From Phyllobacteriaceae bacterium (GTDB lineage Bacteria > Pseudomonadota > Alphaproteobacteria > Rhizobiales > Rhizobiaceae), in assembly GCA_024645155.1 (NCBI GenBank), contig JAHEGF010000089.1, positions 1-11,972 on the forward strand: a DNA stretch of 11,972 bases, read 5' to 3'. A program made the position numbers and the translations under genes. This document shows positions 1 through 6,404 of the stretch, piece after piece. The notes under the pieces are model-generated. The model worked only from the letters and a program-made list of their open reading frames with translations. It was not told the origin of the DNA and made no database searches. Position 1 is the first letter of the stretch, and each line of letters starts with the position of its first letter.

Positions 1-518
1 TCGGTGGCAAGTATCTCGTTCACGGTTCGCCGGCGCAACGAACTCTGAAGAAGAACGACGAGGCTGATGGGCGGGTAAATGCAACCAAATATTTTGCAGA
101 AATCGGAGATCATGCGCTCAAGCATGATGTGAAGTACTATATCGAGCCACTTTCGCGCCGCGATACTGAATTCGTTACGCGGCTAGAAGACGCCCTCGAA
201 CTGATCACTGAGGTCGATTGTCCCGCACTTGGGACCATGGTTGATTGTTATGCAACTGCGACGAATGGGGAAGACATCGTCACGGTGCTAAATCAATGGA
301 TACCAAAAGGCGTCATCGAGCATGTCCATTTCAACGACGTTAACCGCCAAGGACCAGGGCAGGGCAGCATCAAGTTCGGGTCGATAATCGACTTGCTCCA
401 CGATCTTGGTTATACCGGCACAAGCGCAGTCGAACCGTTTGATTACGTGCCGAACGGGACAGCGTGTGCCGCGCGGGCTATTGGTTATCTTCGCGGACTT
501 GCTGAAACACGTCACTAG
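1..518 (+). CDS. Ketose 3-epimerase-like sugar isomerase (5' end missing)
   Basis: This is the C-terminal 171 residues of a TIM-barrel sugar (phosphate) isomerase/epimerase; the frame is open from base 3 and the N-terminal third lies outside the window. The family interconverts ketoses or related sugars through a metal-bound enediolate in the cytoplasm. Counting from the first visible residue, the probable metal ligands are Glu48 (in YYIEPLSRR), Asp81 (in MVDCY), His107 (in EHVHFND) and Glu144 (in AVEPF). The Glu-Asp and Asp-His spacings (33 and 26) equal those of the ligands of Pseudomonas cichorii D-tagatose 3-epimerase. The NRQGPGQG stretch also matches the NRxxPGxG loop of that subfamily. 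A GTG at 129 is an internal codon, since homology continues upstream of it. It probably shares a transcript with the tetR gene 28 bases downstream. Its substrate is unknown; membership of the ketose 3-epimerase group is likely but not proven. Confidence 0.85.
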   Translation, partial: GGKYLVHGSPAQRTLKKNDEADGRVNATKYFAEIGDHALKHDVKYYIEPLSRRDTEFVTRLEDALELITEVDCPALGTMVDCYATATNGEDIVTVLNQWIPKGVIEHVHFNDVNRQGPGQGSIKFGSIIDLLHDLGYTGTSAVEPFDYVPNGTACAARAIGYLRGLAETRH

Positions 519-546
519 GAAGCCAGGCAGCGGATCGGGAGCGAGA

Positions 547-1206
547 ATGTCGACAACCGTCGAATCACAACCTCGGAAAACCTCACGCAGCCGGCGCAAC
601 CCGGAAGAGACCCGTTCATCCATTTTAGTAGCGGCAAGGATCGAATTTGCCGCCAAGGGCTTAAACGGTGCACGTGTCGACCAGATCGCCAATCGCGCGT
701 GCGCGAACAAACAGCTAGTGTATTACTATTTTGGAAGCAAGGACGCCCTTTACAAAGCTGCCCTAGAGGAGACCTATGCCGAAATCAGGGCATTGGAGCG
801 CAAGCTCGACCTGAGCACGCTGCCGCCACGCGAAGCGATGGTTCGACTTATCGATTTTTCTCTCGACTATCTGAACGAGCATCGCGAATTCATCCGGATG
901 TTATCCGATGAAAATGCCTTGGGCGCTCCTCATGTTCGCGGATCAGAGTTTGCACTTAAAACCAACTCTCCTCTTCTGGATCTGATTGCTGAGACATTGG
1001 AAAGAGGTTTCGCCGAAGGAACGTTTCGGACCGGCATTGATCCGCTCGAGCTTTACGTTTCGATTGCCGGCATGACATTCTTCTATTTTGCGAATGGTCT
1101 GACATTGTCTGCCATTTTTGGAAGGGATCTCTCTCGTGCCGAAGCTATCGCCTCTTATCGTGAACACATCGTCAAACTGACGCTGGATGGCCTTGCCCCG
1201 GATTAA
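547..1206 (+). CDS. TetR/AcrR-family transcriptional repressor
   Basis: A 219-residue one-component regulator of normal TetR length. Residues 1-20 form a basic tail. Residues about 21-68 form the TetR DNA-binding domain, with the helix-turn-helix near 43-63 and the typical ending LVYYYFGSKDALY. The remainder is the helical ligand-binding and dimerisation domain. The segment around FIRMLSDENALGAPH resembles the C-terminal domains of the RutR/YcdC-like TetR subfamilies. I chose ATG 547 because GGGAG at 537-541 is 5 bases upstream and the protein begins as usual for the family; the frame stays open back to an ATG at 406, but that part overlaps the preceding gene and is not TetR-like. It is the only regulator in the window. 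The palindromes at 1208 and 2186 are its likely operators, so it probably represses both downstream units until an intermediate binds. No palindrome is visible upstream of its own gene within the window. Confidence 0.93.
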   Translation: MSTTVESQPRKTSRSRRNPEETRSSILVAARIEFAAKGLNGARVDQIANRACANKQLVYYYFGSKDALYKAALEETYAEIRALERKLDLSTLPPREAMVRLIDFSLDYLNEHREFIRMLSDENALGAPHVRGSEFALKTNSPLLDLIAETLERGFAEGTFRTGIDPLELYVSIAGMTFFYFANGLTLSAIFGRDLSRAEAIASYREHIVKLTLDGLAPD

Positions 1207-1207
1207 G

Positions 1208-1227
1208 TTTCAACCGGACGGTTGATT
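1208..1227. promoter_or_regulatory. Probable TetR operator, copy 1
   Basis: A dyad of CAACCG (1211-1216) and CGGTTG (1219-1224) with a 2-base centre begins 2 bases after the tetR stop codon. Extended to 9-base arms it reads TTTCAACCG / CGGTTGATT, with 7 of 9 positions symmetric. It shares its outer bases, centre spacing and core with the perfect palindrome at 2186-2205. The two arms 2 bases apart are similar in layout to the RutR-type TetR site (TTGACCAnnTGGTCAA). Its right arm overlaps a putative -35 box, as expected for repression. Binding by the neighbouring TetR protein is an inference. Confidence 0.75.
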
Positions 1228-1251
1228 GTGAACGCAAGGTCCCGCTAGTCT
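1222..1251 (+). promoter_or_regulatory. Putative promoter of the second isomerase gene
   Basis: A possible sigma-70-like -35 box TTGATT (1222-1227) is separated by 18 bases from a possible -10 box TAGTCT (1246-1251). Each matches four of six consensus positions. The -35 lies inside the right arm of the palindrome. The layout resembles that at 2200-2228, and a similar string follows both -10 boxes (TGCCGTAGTA here, TGCCGTTAGTA there). This is a pattern-based prediction only. Confidence 0.4.
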
Positions 1252-1296
1252 TTGCCGTAGTATATCCAGACGTTTCCGAGAAAATCGGCATATACG

Positions 1297-2175
1297 ATGA
1301 TACAAAGCATAGTGACCGACGAACTGTCAGGCGATCCGGTAACAGCCTTTGAGATCGGGTTGGAATGGGGGATCAGTCATTTTGAATTGCGTGGCGTACA
1401 AAGCCAGCGCATTCCGAGATTGACCGCTCATGAAACGAAAAGGCTGGTCAACGCCGTTGACGATTTCGGCATTAAAATCACCGCGATCTCGCCTGGTTTG
1501 TTCAAGTTCCCCTTCCCGGATCGCGAGCCGATCCGTTCGAACCTTGGTTGGATGGACAACGCCAACTTTCAGTCGTGGGAAGCAATACGGCACAAATTGA
1601 GTGACCACCGGAATAATCTGTTGCCTGAAGCGTTGGAATTCGCTGGTGCAATGGGTGCGCAATATCTCGTTGCGTTCAGTTTTGAACGAAATGGGCATCC
1701 CGGCGGCGAAGCTCCAGCAGGTATCATCGAAGTACTGGAGGAAGCTGCACAACAAGCAAAAATGGCCGGAATCGAATTGTTGGTGGAAAATGAAGAAGGC
1801 CATTGGGCTGATACTGGAGATCGTTCAGCAGCGTTAATGAAGAGAATCGGACATACGGCCATCGGCATCAACTGGGATCCGGCCAATGCGCTTATCGAAG
1901 GAGACGTACCCTTCCCTAACGGTTATGAAGCAGTTCGCACCTATGTCCGTAATGTCCATTTCAAGGACGCCCGCCGGCATTCCAATGGAACCTGGGAAAT
2001 ACTTCATCTCGGCGATGTTGATTGGGATGGGCAAATAGCAGCGCTCGCCAATGACGGCTATTGCGGTGCAATCGCAATCGAAGCCCACTTGTCACCTTCC
2101 GTGGAATCGACACGGCGGGGATTGCGACGACTTCGCGAATGCCTGGCGAAGGCCGAGGCGGCGAAAAGCGAATAA
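1297..2175 (+). CDS. TIM-barrel sugar phosphate isomerase/epimerase
   Basis: A 292-residue, full-length member of the xylose-isomerase-like TIM-barrel (AP endonuclease 2) superfamily. It is clearly different from the isomerase at the start of the window. Probable metal ligands are Glu164 (LLVENEEGHW), Asp194 (INWDPANA), His221 (VHFKDAR) and Glu262 (IAIEAHL). The HLGDVDWDG stretch at 237-245 is the usual substrate-loop GxGxxxW-like region. Such enzymes isomerise or epimerise sugars, sugar acids or keto acids, and some are inosose dehydratases or dehydroshikimate dehydratases, so the reaction is open. ATG 1297 is the first start available in the frame. There is no good Shine-Dalgarno sequence in front of it, only a small CCGA/TCGG hairpin at 1276-1288. 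The gene has its own operator/promoter upstream and is separated from the main operon by a second operator/promoter, so it may be expressed at a different level while under the same repressor. Confidence 0.88.
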   Translation: MIQSIVTDELSGDPVTAFEIGLEWGISHFELRGVQSQRIPRLTAHETKRLVNAVDDFGIKITAISPGLFKFPFPDREPIRSNLGWMDNANFQSWEAIRHKLSDHRNNLLPEALEFAGAMGAQYLVAFSFERNGHPGGEAPAGIIEVLEEAAQQAKMAGIELLVENEEGHWADTGDRSAALMKRIGHTAIGINWDPANALIEGDVPFPNGYEAVRTYVRNVHFKDARRHSNGTWEILHLGDVDWDGQIAALANDGYCGAIAIEAHLSPSVESTRRGLRRLRECLAKAEAAKSE

Positions 2176-2185
2176 CGGAATTATG

Positions 2186-2205
2186 TTTCAACCAAATGGT
2201 TGAAA
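2186..2205. promoter_or_regulatory. Probable TetR operator, copy 2 (perfect palindrome)
   Basis: TTTCAACCA (2186-2194) and TGGTTGAAA (2197-2205) are perfect 9-base inverted arms around a 2-base AA centre. They start 10 bases after the stop codon of the second isomerase gene. The site has the same architecture and core as the dyad at 1208-1227. There is no T-run after it and the arms are AT-rich, so a terminator is unlikely. The right arm contains a putative -35 box for the nine-gene operon. It is most simply read as the second operator of the TetR protein encoded at 547-1206. Confidence 0.82.
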
Positions 2206-2228
2206 GCAGGTTTGAGTCGTTGTAGCGT
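2200..2228 (+). promoter_or_regulatory. Putative promoter of the nine-gene operon
   Basis: TTGAAA (2200-2205, within the right operator arm) lies 17 bases before TAGCGT (2223-2228). The -35 is a fair match to TTGACA; the -10 is weak (three of six). A start about 7 bases after the -10 would give a leader of roughly 27 bases to the GTG at 2262, containing the ribosome binding site. Support comes mainly from the parallel arrangement at 1222-1251. Confidence 0.4.
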
Positions 2229-2261
2229 GCCGTTAGTACCTCATGGGAGTTGGAGGTGTGC

Positions 2262-3347
2262 GTGCTTGATCCTGCGCCTAATAGTGAACATGCCAGTAGC
2301 GCAAAACCAGACGATAATGGCCGCAGCACGCCGGTGCGGTTCGATAGCGTCGAGCAGCTTGACGACTTCCTTTCCGAACCTGATGCTGACCTGATCAGTG
2401 ACCTGAATGCCGTAGATGGTGACATCTTGATACTGGGTGTTGCTGGCAAAATGGGTCCGACTCTGGCACGCCTCGCGCACAATGCCGCTCCCCGCAAACG
2501 CGTTGTCGGTGTGGCGCGATTTTCTGAGCCCGGATTGCGGAAGCACCTTCAGGAATTTGGCATCGAAACCATTAAGGCCAATCTTCTCGACGCCGGGCAG
2601 GTTAGCAAACTGCCCAGGTTAAAGAATGTAATTTTCATGGCCGGTATGAAATTCGGCGCGAGCGGCAATCAACCGTTGACCTGGGCGATGAATGTCCACT
2701 GTCCGTCAATTGTCGCATCCGAATTCCGCGACAGTCGCATCGTCGCATTCTCCACCGGCAACATCTATCCGCTTGTCGACGTGTTACACCAGGGAGCGCT
2801 TGAAACGACGGTACCGGGCCCGCGCGGCGAATACGCACAATCCTGTCTCGGCAGGGAGCGCATGTTCGAGTACTTTTCCCAACAATACGAAACGGCGGGA
2901 CGATTGTTTCGGCTAAATTATGCAATCGATCTGCGCTACGGAGTTCTTTTTGATCTCGCAACACGGGTCAAAACCGGTGTTCCGATCGATTTGTCACTGA
3001 TGGGCCACGTCAACGTTATTTGGCAGGGCGACGCCAATGCTCAGGCGCTACGTTCATTGCGGCATTGCACAGCGCCAACAACGCCACTCAATGTCAGCGG
3101 GCCTGAAACCCTTTCCGTACGTTGGCTGGCACAGGAACTTGGTACGCGCTTGGATATGAAACCCAATTTGATTGGAGCCGAGGCGGCAACCGCATGGCTG
3201 ACAAATACAGCGCAGTCGGCGCGATTGTTCGGCTATCCTAAAGTTCCGCTTGCAACCATGCTCGATTGGGTGGCGGACTGGGTTTCACGCGACATGCCGA
3301 GCCTCGACAAGCCTACTAAGTACGAGGTTCGTGATGGCAATTTCTGA
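2262..3347 (+). CDS. SDR-type NAD(P)-dependent epimerase/dehydratase-like protein
   Basis: About 361 residues, first gene of the operon, an extended short-chain dehydrogenase/reductase with a Rossmann fold. The nucleotide-binding glycine motif is GVAGKMG (59-65), preceded by the strand DILIL. The Ser/Thr region is FSTGNIYP (163-170) and the catalytic Tyr is Tyr191 in GEYAQSCLGRE. The lysine expected four residues after the Tyr is Cys195, so the YxxxK motif is broken. A C-terminal substrate domain with NVSGPETLSV and LFGYP stretches follows, as in NAD-dependent epimerases/dehydratases. Relatives act on nucleotide sugars or sugar acids, but the missing Lys makes the reaction uncertain. I chose GTG 2262 because GGAGG (2252-2256) is 5 bases upstream; GTG 2256 and TTG 2250 are in frame and possible. 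The N-terminal 50 or so residues are extra compared with minimal SDRs and look polar. It overlaps the next gene by 14 bases. Confidence 0.85.
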   Translation: MLDPAPNSEHASSAKPDDNGRSTPVRFDSVEQLDDFLSEPDADLISDLNAVDGDILILGVAGKMGPTLARLAHNAAPRKRVVGVARFSEPGLRKHLQEFGIETIKANLLDAGQVSKLPRLKNVIFMAGMKFGASGNQPLTWAMNVHCPSIVASEFRDSRIVAFSTGNIYPLVDVLHQGALETTVPGPRGEYAQSCLGRERMFEYFSQQYETAGRLFRLNYAIDLRYGVLFDLATRVKTGVPIDLSLMGHVNVIWQGDANAQALRSLRHCTAPTTPLNVSGPETLSVRWLAQELGTRLDMKPNLIGAEAATAWLTNTAQSARLFGYPKVPLATMLDWVADWVSRDMPSLDKPTKYEVRDGNF

Positions 3348-4179
3348 AGAAATCCAGATTGTGGACCTGACAACAACCGATATCGAGGCGGGACTTGCGC
3401 TTTCCGATGAGGCCGGATGGAACCAGACCGGGGAAGACTGGCGTATCTTTATCGAAAGCGGCAGAACAATTGGAGTACGCGATGTCAACGGCCGGTTGGT
3501 CGCCAGCGCCGCTGCATTGCCTTATGAAAACCGATTTGGATATATCGGGATGGTACTGGTTACCGAAACCTGGCAAAGGCGCGGGATCGCGACACGGCTG
3601 GTTGATCGGTGCATCGAGAGTTTACGAGATTCCGGACATGTACCGATGCTTGACGCAACTCCTGCCGGTGAATTGGTTTATCGCAGACAGGGATTTCATA
3701 CACTTTTCAGTCTCGACCGGTGGGAATGCAATAGTTTGGTCACCCCGCATCCGGAGACAACAGCAACGATCGCTGTGCGATCCGATCTCGACCGGATCAT
3801 CGACATTGATGCCATGGCCATTGGCTCAGGCCGGCGGCAGTTGATCGAAGGTTTTTTTAAACGATCCGGAACACAGGTTTTCCTGGGCGCGGACGGAGAA
3901 AGTCTTGCCATGATACGGGACGGGCGTAAAGCCCGGCAAATCGGACCTGTCATTGCCCGCTCCCAATCTCTTGCGTTGGACCTTCTTGGCGTGGTTTTAG
4001 CTCACTGCAGCAGCCGGATATTTATCGATGTGTTGTCAGCGTGGACCGACATCGGCGAATGGTTGGCGCAGCGCGGATTTTCTATTCAGCGAAGTTTTTC
4101 GCGAATGGCTTACGGTAGATCAAAACAGTTTGGTTCGCCCGACTTCTTGTTTGCCGTAGCGGGACCAGAGTTTGGATGA
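3334..4179 (+). CDS. Two-domain GNAT-family N-acyltransferase
   Basis: A 281-residue acyltransferase of the GNAT superfamily, which transfers an acyl group from acyl-CoA to an amine. Residues 1 to about 135 form the GNAT domain, with the acyl-CoA motif A at 81-86 (QRRGIA, fitting Q/RxxGxG/A) after the strand YIGMVLV. Residues about 145-275 form a second, GNAT-like C-terminal domain. Its conserved-looking points are GRRQLIEGFF, ARQIGPVIA and the ending WLAQRGFSIQRSFSRMAYG, the pattern of the Acetyltransf_18 family. ATG 3334 is preceded by GAGG (3324-3327) with 6-base spacing and lies within the end of the SDR gene, so translation is probably coupled. The stop overlaps the next start (ATGA). 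The substrate is unknown; the setting in a catabolic operon suggests it acylates a pathway intermediate rather than a protein or antibiotic. Confidence 0.88.
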   Translation: MAISEEIQIVDLTTTDIEAGLALSDEAGWNQTGEDWRIFIESGRTIGVRDVNGRLVASAAALPYENRFGYIGMVLVTETWQRRGIATRLVDRCIESLRDSGHVPMLDATPAGELVYRRQGFHTLFSLDRWECNSLVTPHPETTATIAVRSDLDRIIDIDAMAIGSGRRQLIEGFFKRSGTQVFLGADGESLAMIRDGRKARQIGPVIARSQSLALDLLGVVLAHCSSRIFIDVLSAWTDIGEWLAQRGFSIQRSFSRMAYGRSKQFGSPDFLFAVAGPEFG

Positions 4180-5261
4180 TGAATCGGTCGGTAGAACAAT
4201 CAGATCTGATTCATGTATCCCCAGCCACCGATGGACTGGAGATTATCAAAAGCGGGGCAATGATCCCGGCCCATCCATTGGCGCTCGATTCGGCAAGGCG
4301 CCTGGATACAATCCGCCAGCGCGCTCTTTCCCGATATTACATCGATGCTGGTGCCGGTGGTTTGGCGGTTGGCGTTCATACAACCCAGTTTGCCATTCGC
4401 GAAGCCGGAATCTATGAGGAAGTATTGTGCCTTGCCGCCGAAACGGTTCATGAATGGTCCGATCGTCGATTAGCAATGGTGGCCGGGATCGCGGGCCAAT
4501 CGATACAGGCGATGGCCGAGGCCGAAACAGCAAGGCGCCTCGGCTATGATGCCGGATTGCTCAGCCTTGCTGCCATGAAGGGGAATAATACCGATGAAAT
4601 GGTAGACCATTGCAGGGCGGTCGCAAGCATTCTCCCGATTGTCGGTTTCTATCTTCAGCCTGCTGTCGGCGGAGTGAAGCTGAGTGCTGACTTTTGGACA
4701 CGCTTTTGTGCCATCCCGAATGTTGTCGCCATTAAAGTAGCACCCTTCAATCGGTACTATACCCTTGATGTAGTGCGCGGAGTAGTCGCTGCCGGTGCGG
4801 AGAAACGCATCGCTCTTTACTCCGGCAATGACGACCATATTGTCCTCGATCTAGTAACACCGTTCGTTGTGATGCGTGATGGGAAACCAATAACCGTTCG
4901 CTTTGTGGGCGGGCTTTTGGGGCACTGGTCGGTCTGGGCAAAAAAAGCCGTGGAACTGTTTGAGCGGTGTCGTAGAACTGCAGCTGAAGGCTCTGTACCA
5001 GCCGATCTGCTAGCGCTAGACAGCAGGGTCACAGACTGCAACAGCGCTTTTTTCGACGTCGCCAATGATTTTAAGGGGTGTATTGCCGGTTGCCACGAGA
5101 TTCTGCGGCGCCAGGGTTTGTTGGAAGGGACTTGGTGCCTTAATCCCAAAGAAGAGCTGAGCGCAGGGCAGGTAGAAGAGATCGATCGGGTTCTTCGCGA
5201 GCATTCCGATCTTGCCGACGATGGTTTCGTCGCGGCAAATTTAGATCGATGGATGGCATAG
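4176..5261 (+). CDS. Dihydrodipicolinate synthase (DapA)-family aldolase/lyase
   Basis: A 361-residue member of the DapA/N-acetylneuraminate lyase superfamily of class I aldolases, which form a Schiff base between a lysine and a keto acid. Lys187 (VVAIKVAPF) is the Schiff-base lysine and Tyr159 (VGFYLQP) the catalytic tyrosine. They are 28 residues apart, as Tyr133 and Lys161 are in E. coli DapA. The VGVHTTQF stretch (65-72) is the Thr-Thr pair of the family. The Arg that true DapA carries five residues after the Tyr (YNVPSRTG) is Val164 here, so it is not a lysine-biosynthesis enzyme; a catabolic aldolase or hydrolyase acting on a 2-keto acid is more likely. It is about 60-70 residues longer than DapA: there are some 30 extra N-terminal residues and a helical C-terminal extension. 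ATG 4176 overlaps the preceding stop; ATG 4179 is in frame directly after it and equally possible. Confidence 0.88.
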   Translation: MMNRSVEQSDLIHVSPATDGLEIIKSGAMIPAHPLALDSARRLDTIRQRALSRYYIDAGAGGLAVGVHTTQFAIREAGIYEEVLCLAAETVHEWSDRRLAMVAGIAGQSIQAMAEAETARRLGYDAGLLSLAAMKGNNTDEMVDHCRAVASILPIVGFYLQPAVGGVKLSADFWTRFCAIPNVVAIKVAPFNRYYTLDVVRGVVAAGAEKRIALYSGNDDHIVLDLVTPFVVMRDGKPITVRFVGGLLGHWSVWAKKAVELFERCRRTAAEGSVPADLLALDSRVTDCNSAFFDVANDFKGCIAGCHEILRRQGLLEGTWCLNPKEELSAGQVEEIDRVLREHSDLADDGFVAANLDRWMA

Positions 5262-6404
5262 ATGAAAATCACCTCGATCGAAGCATTCGTTCTGGAATTT
5301 CCATTTAAGAGCGCCTTTCTTATAGCTGGCGGTGTGGCGGGAGAACCCGGAACACCGTCGCCAAGAGTGCTTGTCCGGCTCCAATGTGAAAATGGATCCG
5401 TCGGCTGGGGAGAGGCAACACCAACCCCGAAGTGGACCTACGAGACAACGGAAACTATTATCTCGACAATCAAACGCTATCTCGCGCCCGCAGTCATCGG
5501 CATTGAGATATGGGATTTTGACAACCTGCATCGCGCGATGGATCGGGCTATCAATCCGGGCGTCACGATCGGTTCGCCGCTTGCAAAATCGGCAATCGAT
5601 GTTGCTGCCTACGATGCATTCGGTCGCGCACTTGGCGTTCCGGTCTATCAGCTGCTTGGCAGTTGCCACCGCAAAACATTCGAACTTTCCTGGATGATTT
5701 CCGTGTCCGATCCCTCGCAAGCCGAAGATTTGGCGTTGGAGGGTCTCGACGCCGGGTACACTGTGTTCGACGTAAAAGTAGGAATGCATGGCGAAGCCGG
5801 CGATCTTGATCTAGTCAGATCCACTCGCCAGAAAGTTGGCGAGATGCCGATCCAGGTCGACGCCAATCGCGGATACCGGCTTGCGGAGGCGCTTCGGCAG
5901 GCAATACGGTTTTCAGATTACGGAGTGACACTTTTCGAGCAGCCGCTTGAGGGCTTCAACCTGTCGGGATACCGCAGGCTTGTCGCTGCAAGCCCGGTTG
6001 AAATTGGCATCGACGAATCTCTCAGGTCCGTAGCCGATTTGCTCGAATATACTCGCTCGGACGCCATAGACGTTGCGGTCGCTAAGGTACAGCGGAATGC
6101 TGGATTTCACCATTCGCGCCAATTGTGTCATGCAGCGGTCGCGGCAGGGTTGGGCCTGTCCATGTCGGGATTGACCGAAACCGATCTGGGCCTGGCGGCC
6201 GGATTGCATCTGGCCGCCGCATTCGGGATAAGCCCCCTGCAGCTTAACGGACCGCAATACATCGAATCGCCCCATCTTTCCCGCCGCATCTGGAAAGGCG
6301 GAGGAACTGTGAACCTGCCCGAAGGCCCGGGCTTGGGTGTGGAAGTCAACGAGGATTATGTCCGGCAGAATTCCGTGGAGGTGACCATTGACCAAGGCAT
6401 TTGA
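5262..6404 (+). CDS. Enolase-superfamily enzyme, muconate cycloisomerase subgroup
   Basis: A 380-residue mandelate racemase/muconate lactonizing enzyme-family protein of normal length. It abstracts a proton alpha to a carboxylate with Mg2+ help. Metal ligands are Asp200 (QVDANRG), Glu226 (LFEQPL) and Asp251 (GIDESL). Catalytic lysines are Lys172 and Lys275 (AVAKVQRNAG). The spacings Asp-Glu-Asp-Lys (26, 25, 24) are identical to those of P. putida muconate cycloisomerase (Asp198, Glu224, Asp249, Lys273). In the usual KxK motif the first Lys is Asp170 (FDVKVG), while the second, the acid/base, is kept. The N-terminal capping domain (about 1-120) contains GWGEATPTP. Members of this subgroup include cycloisomerases, dipeptide epimerases and N-succinylamino-acid racemases, so an epimerase or cycloisomerase is likely. 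The start immediately follows the stop of the DapA-like gene, and the end overlaps the permease gene by 17 bases. Confidence 0.9.
   Translation: MKITSIEAFVLEFPFKSAFLIAGGVAGEPGTPSPRVLVRLQCENGSVGWGEATPTPKWTYETTETIISTIKRYLAPAVIGIEIWDFDNLHRAMDRAINPGVTIGSPLAKSAIDVAAYDAFGRALGVPVYQLLGSCHRKTFELSWMISVSDPSQAEDLALEGLDAGYTVFDVKVGMHGEAGDLDLVRSTRQKVGEMPIQVDANRGYRLAEALRQAIRFSDYGVTLFEQPLEGFNLSGYRRLVAASPVEIGIDESLRSVADLLEYTRSDAIDVAVAKVQRNAGFHHSRQLCHAAVAAGLGLSMSGLTETDLGLAAGLHLAAAFGISPLQLNGPQYIESPHLSRRIWKGGGTVNLPEGPGLGVEVNEDYVRQNSVEVTIDQGI

Noticed and set aside
406..546. Longer open frame upstream of the TetR gene
   Set aside because: It overlaps the end of the preceding isomerase in another frame, has no good ribosome binding site, and adds 47 residues unlike TetR proteins; ATG 547 has GGGAG at proper spacing.
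1540..1549. AACC-TT-GGTT dyad inside the second isomerase gene, similar to the operator core
   Set aside because: The arms are 2 bases apart at the AACC/GGTT level rather than the 4 found in both operators, and the flanks do not match; it lies in coding sequence and is probably chance.
2669..2679. TCAAC-C-GTTGA palindrome inside the SDR gene
   Set aside because: It has an odd 1-base centre and lacks the CC/GG core positions of the operator pair; explained by coding sequence.
4176..5261. Assignment as the lysine-biosynthesis enzyme dapA
   Set aside because: The DapA-specific Arg after the catalytic Tyr is Val and the genes around are catabolic, so only the superfamily name is used.
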